Made by a program: the position numbers and the translations under genes. Below, in pieces: positions 44,041 through 55,336 of a DNA stretch of 64,000 nt (positions are counted from its first letter, which is position 1; each line of letters begins with the position of its first letter). The notes beneath the pieces are model-generated. The model ran no database searches. It was given only the letters and a program-made list of their open reading frames with translations, and was not told the origin of the DNA. The stretch is from Armigeres subalbatus (lineage: Eukaryota > Arthropoda > Insecta > Diptera > Culicidae), in contig NC_085139.1 in the NCBI RefSeq assembly GCF_024139115.2, positions 68,367,203-68,431,202 of the forward strand, written 5' to 3'.

Positions 44041-45850
44041 TGAATTTCCCCAGGAATTCATTTTGAAATCCTCCAGGAATTCATTGTGAAATCCCCCAGT
44101 AATTCAATCTGAATTCCCCCAGTAATTCAATCTGAATTCCCTCAGGAATTCATTCTGGATAATTCCGGGAATTCATTCTGAATTCCCCCAGGAATTCATT
44201 CGGAATTCCTCCAGGAATTCATTCTAAATTACACCAGGAATTTCCCCAGCAATTCAATAAGAATTCCACCAGGAATTCATTCGGAATTCTACCAGGAATT
44301 CATTTGGAATTCCCCCTGGAATTTATTCAGAATTCCCCCAGGAATTCATTCCCCCAGGAATTTATTCGGAATTCCCTTAGGAATTCGTTCGGAATTCCCC
44401 CAGGAATTCATTCGGAAATCCCCCAGGAATTCATTCGGAATTTCCCCAGGAATTCATTCGGAATTCCCCCAGTACTTCATTCGGAATTCCCCCAGGAATT
44501 CATTCAGAATTCCCCCAGCAATTCATTCAGAATTCCTCCAGGAATTCTTTCGGAATTCCTCCAGGAAGTCATTCGGAATTTCCCCAGGAATTCATTCGGA
44601 ATTCCCCCAGGAATTCATTCGGAATTCCCCCAGGAATTCATTCGAATTTCAGGAATTCATTCGAATTTCAGGAATTCATTTGGAATTTCAGGAATTCAAT
44701 CGGAATTCCCCAGGAATTCATTTGAATTTCTCCAGGAATTCATTCGAATTTCAGTATTTCATTCGGAATTCTAATAGGAATTTCATCTGGAATTTCCAGG
44801 AATTCATTCGGAATTCCCAGGAATTCATTCGAATTCTACAGGAATTCATTCGGAAATCCCCAGGAATTCATTCGAATTTCAGAATTCGTTCGGAATTCCA
44901 CCAGAATTCATTCGAAATCCCCGAATTCATTCGAATTTCCCAGGAATTCATTCGGAATTCTAGTACTTCATTCGGAATTCTAGAATTCATTCGAATTCCC
45001 CAGGAATTCATTCGAATTTCAGGAATTCATTCAGAATTCCTCCAAGAATTCTTTCGGAATTCCTCCAGGAATTCATTCGAATTTCCCAGAATTCATTTGG
45101 AATTCTCCCAGGAATTCATTCAGAATTCCCCCAGGAATTCATTCAGAATTCCCCCAGGAATTCATTCGGAATTCCCCCAGGAATTTATTCGGAATTCCCT
45201 TAGGAATTCGTTCGGAATTCCCCCAGGAATTCATTCGGAAATCCCCCAGGAATTCATTCGGAATTTCCCCAGGAATTCATTCGGAATTCCCCCAGGAATT
45301 CATTCGGAATTCCCCCAGGGGTTCATTCGGAATTCCTCCAGGAATTCATTCGGAATTCCTCCAGGAATTCATTCGGAATTTCCCCAGGAATTCATTCGGA
45401 ATTCTTCCAGGAATTCATTCGGAATTCCCCCAGGAATTTATTCGGAATTCCCCCAGGAATTCTTTCGGAATTCCCCCAGGAATTCATTTGGAATTCCCCC
45501 AGGAATTTATTTGGAATTCCCCCAGGAATTCAATCGGAACTCCCCCAGGAATTCATTTGGAATTCTCCCAGGAATTCATTCGGAATTCCCCCAGGAGCTC
45601 ATTCTGAATTCCCCCTGGAGTTCATTTTGAATTCCCCCAGGAGTTCATTCTGAATTCCCCCAGGACTTCATTCTGAATTCCCCCAGGAGTTCATTCTGAA
45701 TTCCTTGAAGAATTGATTCTGAACTCCTCCAGGAATTCGTTATGAATTCCTTCAGGAATTCATTCTGAACTCCCCCAGGAATTCATTCTGAGTTTCCACA
45801 GGAATTCATTCTGAGTTCCCACATGAATTTATTCTGAATTCTTCGAGAAA
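44041..45850 (+). repeat. 23 bp satellite ATTCGGAATTCCCCCAGGAATTC
   Basis: About 75-80 copies of a 23 bp unit (named by its first 20 bases ATTCGGAATTCCCCCAGGAA plus TTC). The unit is not a multiple of three, yet the plus strand stays open through long stretches because all three frames of the unit lack stops. A higher-order duplication is visible: the variant TTCCCTTAGGAATTCGTTC occurs at 44372 and 45195 with matching neighbours, an offset of 823 bases. The block at 44640-45010 uses shortened units (e.g. TTCGAATTTCAGGAATTCA). The 316-codon frame (44680-45630) is a repeat artefact. Confidence 0.9.
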
Positions 45851-46390
45851 TTCATCCTTCAAGAAATCATAGAGGAATTTCTCCAAAAACTCTTCTTGAA
45901 GCTCCACCAGTCATTCCTACTGGAGTTTCTCCAGGATTCCCTCCTAGAGTTTCTGCAGGTACTCCTCCAGGAGATCCTTAAGTATTTTTCAGGAATTCCG
46001 CCGAGCGTCTCTTCGGAAATTCTTCTTCGTTTTCCTTCGGGAATTATTCTTGAAGTTCCTCCAGGAATTCCACCTGGCGTTTATCCAGGATATCTTTCGG
46101 AGTTCTTACGGGAACCTTTACTGATGTTCCTCCAGAAATTATTCCTGGAGTTCCCCCAGGATTTGCTTCTGGAATTTCTTCCAAATATTTCTCTTTTAAT
46201 TTTCAGGAGTTCTTTCAGAAATTGCTTCTAAAGGTCTTAAAGTTTCATTTTGGAGTTCCTTCAACAATTTATCTCGGATTTGCTCCAGTAATTTCTCGTG
46301 AAGCTCCTCATGGAGTTTCTTCCAAAGTTCATCTCTGGTCTCTTCAGAAACTTATCTTGCAGCTTCTGCAGGAATAACTAACGCCTGAAA
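45851..46390 (+). repeat. Decayed outskirts of the GAATTC minisatellite
   Basis: TTCCTCCAGGAATTCC-like words at irregular spacing, grading into unique DNA at about 46390. Confidence 0.6.
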
Positions 46391-49300
46391 TTCAGAATTC
46401 TTCCAAATATTGAATTTTCCGGAATTTTGGTTTTCCGCATATTCTTCGAAATCACAAAATAATCCTTCGATTTTCATTGCTAAACTATAATTCATCCAAA
46501 CGTATCTCCTGCTCCATATAATTTTGCATACAAGCAGTGTGGTACGACTTGCATGCAGCATGCTGGATGGCCACAAACAGACTGCCAAAAGCGTGGAACG
46601 GAACTATCCGGCTGGTTCTCAGTTCCCGTTACTTGAAAATGTAATCTGTCTTCATTAGCCGATTTTTGAAATCCCACAGATTGTTCTGTGAAAAAAATCA
46701 AGAGATTTGGATGGAAAACGGCTGAGATCTAGGTGCTCAAAGCTGCCGTTCCACGTTTTTTGCGAGCTTGGTACTTTACGTTACAAATCTTGGCTCGGTA
46801 CTTGTAGTGTTAAGATATTTATTGTTAAAACTTTCACTGTTATGTAAGGAAAATTGCGTTAGCAAACTTGGAACATTATTTGTAGAAGTTAATTGATGAA
46901 GCTGAAACCAAGGGACTTACATGAATAATTCCAAAGTACTTGCTCATCGGGTTTTATTCCTTTTGACTGTAAATCAATGTACGATTATATATGCAGAAGT
47001 GGTATGTCTATTTGCTACTTTCTTCTTTGATTTCAATCTCCAGTGGAAGCGTCAGCACTTTTCAAAAGCATTAATCATATGACTGATGAAATGTTTTAGT
47101 TTGTAAATATGAATCAATTTACTCGGAAATAAATCCGAATGAAGTGGAACACGCAACCAGAACTTCAACCACCAACGTCCATTAGAGAACAATTCACATT
47201 AGCATCACAGCAGCAGAGCCAACGAAGCACACGCTACATGACGACAAACAATTCGCTGCTTTCCATTCATCCGTGTCGGCCGTGTCGTAATGATTCAGCC
47301 CGAGCGCCAAACGCGAGCAGCAGCAAAATGGTTCGATTTGCAATGCCATCACCAACCAAACCACCCAAAGTCGACCGCGCCAAGACTGGAGGCGCAGTCC
47401 GCAGCATTGCTTACTCGTCGTGATGATGATTACACCCGAAACGATTATTGTGCACAAATTGTTATGGTAATGATTATTTTACAACCGACCTATGGCCCCC
47501 GTTCAATCAGCGTCATTTTGCCTGCGGGATGGGTAGGGGGCGCTGCTGATGGTGGGAAAATTGGCGCCCACTACGACGGTTGGTCCGGGAAAATTTATAT
47601 CGCTGATCCATTGATTGGAATCACATGGAGTTCCACTTGAGGCAAATGCGAACCATCATCCATCGAAATGTGTTTTCTCCCCATGAGCGGCGGTGATGAA
47701 GTGCGGTTGCGTTTTCTGAGCCCAACAGCAGTGTGAAATTTGAGTGAGAAAATTCAACATCGATAAAGAAAGATCGGTGATTTTTGATGACTGTTATATG
47801 AAGATTGTATCTTTGAGAACGGTGAGCTACAAGTTGGACTTATTGATGTCCCAAGGATCGGGGATACTTAAAATATAATAAATTGAATATAAATATTTCT
47901 TTTGATTTCCGATTTCCAACAATCCTAGATTTCCATTCTGACTATCAACTTAATCCGATTCCAATGTATATTATGATTTAAATTTGCAATTTAAACGTGG
48001 GTTGCGTTTGAGCTTGAAATTTGATTCAGATTTCAACCCAACAATAATGTGCGTGAACATCTTCCAATCATCACTTTAATATTACTGTACATAAAAGTTC
48101 TATCGCTTAAGTTCATAAGCTTATCAACGCATTCATATAATCAAATCCTTTCGCCATTCATGCAACCTGCTCTGCTCCACATAATCCAAAACTAAATCAC
48201 CCCAAAGCTGCTGTTTTCAGTAGTATTTACACAGTTTTGCCTGCTTTCGGGGAGGGGCACATAGATCCAATTTCCTAACCAAACAGCCCGGCTCCGAATC
48301 AATTTGCTTCATCACCTCCGACGGCCCATCGTCGCCGCCTTCCTCCAAGCCGGTCGGGTAATCCAGTCCGGTGTGTTTCGTATTTCTCCAGAGGGGGCAA
48401 CACATTTTCCAACCATAAACAGTTCTTTCTCGGTTTGTTGGCTAGAGGAGCTTCGTGGGGAATATGTGAGCCAAGGAACAGAGTCTGAACGATTTCCAAT
48501 AACAATAAAAGTAATAAGGGGAAAATAAAAACGGCCATGCCGCGGAACCAAGGAGGCGGGGAAGATGAGCCACTATACTCGATGGAATAGGCGGCAGCAG
48601 TTGGATCCTATAATGTTGCATGCAAACAATATTTCTGGCTCGTTCCGTTTCCGATCCGTCGTCTCCGTTTGCGTCTTCTTCTCGCAAGAAAACGGAATTT
48701 GCATACTGAGAGATTACGTCCGAATTTGAAGCCGGGTGCGCTGAAAATGGCCCGAGGACACATGTGCTGTGACCGAAATCCAATTTCCATGCTTGACTCT
48801 ATTGATACTGTGCCTCCGAATACCCAGTACAACCGGATTGGGACCGAAGACGGCACGCCAGGAAGAGTGTCAACTCTGCCGTCATCCAATGGATGCAGGT
48901 GACGTCAGCATGGGGGATTTTCCTATATACAGTCTTCGGTGAAACTTAAGGTTGGACACTGGATTCGAACGACCTTCTCTATTGGCGGAACAAATGAAGA
49001 GTGATTGGCATCCGGAGGCAGCGACGGCGCCGAAGGGGGAAAGATAAAACGACTAGGAAAATTGTATAAACGGAACAGAGCATCAACGAGAATGGTCGAA
49101 GACAACGACTACTACAGTTGGTGTCATATTATGGGGAGTGCATATGGGAAGAGGATTCCCAAACGACGGTGAAAAGTGGTCGTAAAAAATATTTAAATTT
49201 GATCACAGTTTAGAAAGGCGAAGGAAGAAACGGGACACGACAGATGGATCCAAAGGGAGAGAAAAGCGACCTTCGCCTGCATTCGGTCGGTAAAGGGCAA

Positions 49301-49434
49301 AGCTATTTTTGAAATGGGATTCGATGAGATCGGATAAGATGCTGTCCGAGACGAGGAATTAAATGATGCTTAAATGGGTAAAACTGTACAACGAGGGAAG
49401 TCAATTTCACACCGTGAGCAAAAGAACACCCATT
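46391..49434. other. Unassigned, mostly unique-looking DNA
   Basis: Higher complexity and GC than the surroundings, especially 47150-47640 and 48220-49110, where moderate ORFs overlap on both strands without one dominating. No motif, splice pattern or repeat boundary was convincing. It may be host intronic or intergenic DNA, or contain non-coding exons. Confidence 0.35.
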
Positions 49435-49448
49435 AAAGAATCAACTAT
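49435..49448. repeat. Target site duplication of non-LTR copy B (5' side)
   Basis: AAAGAATCAACTAT. The same string is at 55208-55221. The leading A bases at the 3' side merge with the poly-A tail, so the unambiguous part is GAATCAACTAT. Confidence 0.9.
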
Positions 49449-50057
49449 CATTCTTTGCCGATCGCTCAAAGCAGCCGGTTGTGAAGGACCGTGTCTCATC
49501 GCAGGCAATTACTTTATTCCCAGTGAGTTTTTTTCTCAAATCAGTGAGTTTTTTTATATCCCGCGCTATCCCACTGCGGATATATAGTGGTTGCCGTAGG
49601 CGATTCGCGATCGCGAAGAAGCTGCACGTACGACAAGGGTTGTGCGTGCATTAAATATAGTGATTAATCTGTGATTAACCACCATCCGAAATCATCCATC
49701 TATCCATCGAGAAGAGGATCGACAACATCGACAACGACGGCTACCTACTGAACGGGGCCGTGTATAAGTATACCCAAATCAGTTTGCTATTATTTCATCA
49801 TCCCTTTTGTGCTCACCACACAGCAGTGGTTGAACTGTTGTTTGTCTCCCGCCAGATACTGTCGGCTGGCTTAGAGTGCGACAAAAACAGGGTGACCGTT
49901 TTTTTTTTTTTTTGCGCTGAATTAATTTTTTCTTATATTTTTTTTTTTTTGGTTTTGTTATTTCTTACTCTAAAGTATTGAATTAGTTTAGTTTTAAGTT
50001 TTTTCACTCTATCTTTCACATTTTTTTTACATTTATTATTGATTCAATCAGAGTTTG

Positions 50058-51426
50058 ATGGACGTAGAAAACGGAGGCGAAACGCCTCCAAAAGATAACG
50101 TTGTCCGCACGCGTTTCTACCAAGCATCTTCTCCTGGGCCGTGGGTTGTTTACTTTCGGCAGAAAGCGAAAAGTATTGATTTCCTAGGAATCAAACGTGA
50201 TTTGACGCGTCGTTTTCCGAAAACTGATTTTCATCAGATCAATCGGAACAAACTACGTGTAACCGCACCTACATACCAGGATGCAAATGCTATCGCAAAA
50301 GACCAGAACTATAATGTGGAATATTTGGTTTATGTGCCCTCGCGGGAGGTCGAGGTTGAAGGCGTAATTAACGCAGCGAGCCTGACTTGCAAGGATGTAC
50401 TTGCAGGAAAAGGCCGTTTAAAGAATGCCCTGCAATCTACCGTGGACATTCTGGACTGCAAGGAATTGCATTCAGCAGCCATGGTAGATGGAAAAAAAGT
50501 ATATTCGAAGTCAGGTTCGCTACGGGTAACGTTTGCCGGTTCGATACTCCCAAAATATGTAGATATCGAAAATATGTTGTTCCCTGGTGCGTCTTTTTTG
50601 TACCCAGAGTTTTCAATTGTACCAACTGCAAACAGTTGGGGCACACTGCCGAGTTTTGCGACAACAAGCCCCTGTTGTGGCAAATGTTTTGAAAAGCATA
50701 GGGAGTGAGTCCTGCCAACAACAAGTTACAAAGTGCGCTTATTGTGGCATGGACCCTCCCCATGGTTTGCAAGAATGTCCGGTGTACAAAAAGCGCACCC
50801 AAAAGTTAAGCGTTCATTAGTACAGCGCTCTAAGCAGTCGTATGCAGAAATGGTGAAGTCGCAAGACACATCCGCAACTCACAACGCAACGGCTGCTATT
50901 TCAGCTGCCGTTCAAGTAAGTGATTTTTATGATGTCATTTCCATAGACGAATCGGACTCTGACGTAGCCGATATGGATGATTCTGCGGAGGTACACGTAC
51001 CCGAAAAGAGGAAGAAACTGTCTTCCCTGGATTGGCGCCGTAAGAAAACAAAAATCATCCCTAGAAGCTTGCCGAAATCTGATGGTAATGGGGGATTATT
51101 TAAATTCGAAGCAGCCTGTCTATACTGCTCCTTTTGACCCATGTTGCAGTAAGACATTCCTGCTATTATTGCCTAAAACTGATGTTACAAAGAAACATCA
51201 GTCAAGGAATATCTCTGAGCAGAAAACTGCTACTGCACTTCCAAGAAAAGAATCTCGTCCAAGCGAGGATTGATATCCTTTAAGGACCTTGTGGATCGTA
51301 TTTTGAAACATTCAATATTCCGAATTCATTGAGGCCAATCATACTTCTTATTCCAACAGTTGAAGTTATCTCAAGAATTGACGTTTCTGGCCCCTTCTTG
51401 CAGGACTTGTATCTTTCGATGGATAA
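50058..51426 (+). pseudogene. ORF1 of copy B: gag-like protein
   Basis: ATG at 50058. The first 180-odd codons match copy A with few changes (e.g. DILDCKEL where A has DILDSKEL). A frameshift near 50585 disrupts the first zinc knuckle (it reads in the alternate frame from 50587 as CTNCKQLGHTAEFC). Further shifts follow near 50700 and 50745. After the Ser/Asp-rich segment (SIDESDSDVADMDDS) it is again broken near 51060-51100, and the last part matches ORF1 of A loosely. The stop TAA at 51424-51426 overlaps the ORF2 ATG. Role as for copy A. Confidence 0.85.
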
Positions 51427-54400
51427 TACGGCCATACAAGATCAAATCACTGTGCTGCAGTGGAACTTCATAGTCTGAAACATAAATTGGACTTTAAGTT
51501 TTAATTCCGCTCAGTGCGATATATTTCACTCTGAAACATGGCTTTCTTCTGAAGATGAAATCAACTTCCAGATTTTTTATTGCCAAGATCAGATGATCTA
51601 TGGTGTTCTTTGGGAATCAAAAATTCCACTTTCTCAGAATTCCCATTCCGACTGTTAATGGTTTAGAAATCGTCGCTTGCCAATAAATTAAAAAATAAAA
51701 CCTTTATGCACTGTGTATATTCCCCAAATGCCTCACTTAATCGTCGGCATCTTTGGAGCGCAGTCTCTCTTTTATATCCCCAGTTTTAATACTGGGTAGT
51801 ATGAATACATAGTATTGGATGGGGCGAAACTAGAGACGATAACAGAGTGCCTATTTTCTATGTTGTGTGCATTTCAACTTGAATATTTGAACACAGGCGA
51901 AGTAACTCGAATAGGACCTCAAGGTCAGGAAAGTCGAATAGATCTGTCTTTATGCTCTCCTATCATTGTTTACGTGGAAGGTAATCAAGATCCCATGGTG
52001 ACCACATACCGATAGTCACCACAATCAAAAGCGGCTATCAACGATCAGTGCCAGATTATTTCGACCTCACGAAAACATTGACTGGCAAAAATTCATCGGC
52101 TAAACATTGGTAACAGACTCGATATTCTTCCTCCACTGGATGAGTATCGATTCCTTGAATTGATTCATGGGCACTAGAAGCTCAGAAACGACGCGTTCCA
52201 AGTACATCTATATGAAGACCAGCCACTCCTGGATGGGATGATAGATATACTAAGTGTATTCTGGAAATCATGCCTAAAGGCTTTTTAAACACGGAAGGTC
52301 TGAGCTTTTCGAAGAGTATTTGAGGAACGAAAGCTCAAAAATCTCAAGGCTAAAAACGTAGCTACTGGCGATTTTGTGCGGGACTCACGAAACCTCAATG
52401 ACACTTTGAAACGGCCCAACATGCGGAACCGCATTTCCACCAACGAGAGTGAAGAATACTCCAATCGATGGATATTCAACTTCGCAAAAAGGTCTGTCCA
52501 GATTCCGTACCACCAGAACCCTATTTCGAGAATCAGTCAATGATCCCGTTCTTTGGGTGGACCATTCTCAATGCTGGAACTATCTATGTCCTTCTTTCAT
52601 CAAACAATTCTTCTCCGGATGCGTAATATCAAATTCAATCTTCAAAAAAACCTCCAGATATCGCTAAAGACGATTACTTGACCTGTACAACTGTTTCATG
52701 GAGTACAACATTGTCCCCCAGAATGGCGACAGGTCAAAGTAATAGCTATTCAAAAGCCTGGAAACCAGTGTCTGATCACAATTCATACCGACCGATTGCC
52801 TGCTATCGTGCATGATTGGAGAAAATGATCCTTTCAAGAATTGACCATTGGGTCGAGCAAAATGCATTACTGTCAAATACTCAATTCGGTTTTCGAAAAG
52901 GTAAAGGAACAAATGATTGTCTAGCGTTGCTCTCTTCAGATTACTGGCCTATGCGCACAAGGAGCAACTGGCTTCAGTTTTTTGGATATTAAGGGCGCTT
53001 TTGTTCAGTTTCCATAGAAGTACTGTCAGACAATCTGCACAGTAGTGGATTACCGTTATTTTGAATAATTTCTTGTACAATTTGTTGTCAGTAAAACACA
53101 TGAACTTTACTCTCAACTCAATAACTTCCAGAAATAGCTACATGGGCCTTCCCAAGGTTCATGTTTAAGTCCCCTTTACAATTTCTATGTTAAAGATATT
53201 GACAATTGTTTGGAAGGACAATGCACGCTTGAACAACTTGCAGATGCCGTGATCTCCCTAAGAGGTTCATGTCAAATGTCTAAAGACAAATTCCTAAATA
53301 ACCACCTGTTTGGGCCAGACATTTAGGGATCGAGTTCTCTCCGCAAAAACTCAATTGGTAGTGTTTACTAGGCAAAGCTCAACTGAAACTAAAGCTGTTG
53401 AAAGATGACATAAACCAATCTTTATCTTCTAAATCCTTGGGGTCTGGTTTGATTCCAAGTGTACCTGGAAAACCCATATTGATTATTTGTTAGAGAAATG
53501 CCGAAAAGGATCCATTTCTCCGTTCTATCTCCGGAACTTGGTGGGGCGCTCACCGGAAGACCTCATCAAACTATATAAAACGACTATTCTCTGTTTTGAA
53601 GTGGCTCTTTCTGCTTCCTCTCAGCAGCTGATTGCCACCTAATCAAATTGGAACGAATTTAATATCGTTGTTTGCGTATTGCTCTTGGCTGCATGCATTC
53701 AACGCATAACATGAGCCTGGAGGTGCTTGCTGGAGTCACTCCTTTGAGCACCGTTACTGGGACTCTCACTTAGAATACTGATCAAATGTGGAACAAGTAA
53801 CACCTTGTATTAGAAAACTTCGATTATGCTTGAACTGGCTCATCGTTCAAGATACCTGCGATCTATCTCAACTACATATCGTCAGATCTCTTCCATGTTA
53901 TAATCCACCTCGAGTTCACTTCGTCAATGACAGTTCCTCAATTGAATACGATCTCCATGAAACACGCTATTCAAGGAATACCAGATCATCTTCGACAAAT
54001 ATCTATCCCTTCCATTTTTCTGAAAATATGAACATGTAGTGCAATAACAGATACTTCACTGATGGTTCTCACATCAACTGATCCACTGCCTTCGGTGTTT
54101 TCAAGTAAATTCAACACCTTCCGAAAACTTCAAGAACGTGTTCGGTTTATGTTGCTGAGCTGGCACAATTAATTTCGCTTTGGGATAATTTCCGATCAGC
54201 CGTGAATTTTTCATCTTCTCGGATAGTCTTAGTTCTATCGAGGCACTCGGTCGATGAAACATTAGCACGCATCTTACTTTCTTACAACTGTAAGAGAGCA
54301 GATGCGTGATTTGATCGAAAGATCATTCAAGATTACCTTTGTATGGGTCCCATCCATTGCCTAATCTATGGCAATGAGAGGCGGACTCGCTAAAGGTGGG

Positions 54401-54845
54401 CGCACAGGAAGGTGAAGTTTATGATAGACAAATCTCGAACAACGAGTTTTTCCATTAGTCCGTCAGAGTACTTTCAAAATTGGCAAATGATTTGGTCACA
54501 CAATGAACTTGGACGGTGGCTGTCTTTTCCCAAGTTTCTGCGCGAGCGTGGTTCAGAGGTGAGGACTTAAGCCGAGGCTTCATTCGCGATGTCGAGACTT
54601 ATGTCCAATCACTATTCACTAAACCACACCTCTAGAATAAACCTGGTCGATAGCAACCTATGGGTGTGGAGCCGGTTACGATGACATCGATCACGTAGTT
54701 TGGTATTGCTCGGAAAACGACGCCTCAGAGAACTATTGGATACCCTTGGCCCGAGGTAAACAACCCTACAGGGAAGTAAGAGGTTTTGGGGATCCGATGT
54801 GGTTTATATGCAGGCCATCTATGCCTTTCTTTGCTCGTCTGACAT
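51419..54845 (+). pseudogene. ORF2 of copy B: heavily broken EN-RT-RNase H
   Basis: ATG at 51419 (MDNTAIQDQITVLQWN). Recognisable blocks occur in the right order but in changing frames: endonuclease words near 51890-51950 (NTGEVTRIGPQGQESRIDLS), reverse transcriptase near 52860-53260 (NALLSNTQFGFRKGKGTND), and RNase H and C-terminal blocks from about 54050 to 54700. Dozens of 1-5 base deletions separate them, giving no frame longer than about 85 codons inside the core. It cannot be functional as written. Confidence 0.85.
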
Positions 54846-55207
54846 AAAGTCTAATTCCCTATTTTTTCTTTCTCGTTTTTGTTTTGTTTTGTCTTATTGT
54901 TCTGTGTACTACGAAGCTATGGCCATCCGGAAGATGCTCCCTGACGACCACAACTCGAGCCCGACGCTATATACCGTTAATGACGTCAAATACCGGATGA
55001 GCAGCTGTAATACCTCAAACCTAAATCCCAACCTATCCGTCCTGAAATTACCCAATCTAACTGGAGTCGCCACGAGTATCTTGGTCTACCCTTTCCCTTT
55101 ACTAACTGTTGATAATAAGATAGATCTCGATTGTAAATATCATAAGTCTCGGCTCCGTTAAGTGTTATACACGCCTAGACTGTCAAATAAACCAATAGAT
55201 AAAAAAA

Positions 55208-55221
55208 AAAGAATCAACTAT
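55208..55221. repeat. Target site duplication of non-LTR copy B (3' side)
   Basis: Matches 49435-49448, directly after the poly-A tail. Confidence 0.9.
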
Positions 55222-55336
55222 GAATGATGTAACGATAACAATTGGGCAGAACGTATATAAGACAGTATAACGTACTATACAAAATGTTTGAACGCTCTAT
55301 ACAAAGTTAAGGAAGGGAGATGTTGGATGGGTTGCA

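Larger units (their letters stand above)
49449..55207 (+). mobile_element. Full-length non-LTR retrotransposon, copy B
   Basis: Same element as copy A (21444-27394) in opposite orientation: 5' end CATTCTTTGCCG at 49449, 5' UTR to 50057, ORF1, ORF2, 3' UTR and poly-A at 55200-55210, with a TSD. The first ~1.7 kb and the last ~350 bases match copy A almost perfectly, while 51300-54780 differs by very many small deletions. Overall it is about 190 bases shorter than copy A. Confidence 0.93.

Noticed and set aside
44680..45630. A 316-codon open frame rich in GIHSEFPQEF-like words
   Set aside because: It lies wholly inside the 23 bp satellite and is open only because the repeat has no stops in any of three frames.
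44041..45850. CRISPR-like regular repeats
   Set aside because: Direct tandem array without unique spacers, in a eukaryotic genome.
48217..48889. Dense moderate ORFs on both strands (up to 113 codons)
   Set aside because: They overlap each other in different frames, and none has a motif, conserved-looking composition or splice pattern that would single it out.
48965..48985. GTTCGAATCC on the minus strand, like a tRNA B box
   Set aside because: No A box at the right distance and no cloverleaf can be folded, so neither a tRNA nor a clear SINE is supported.
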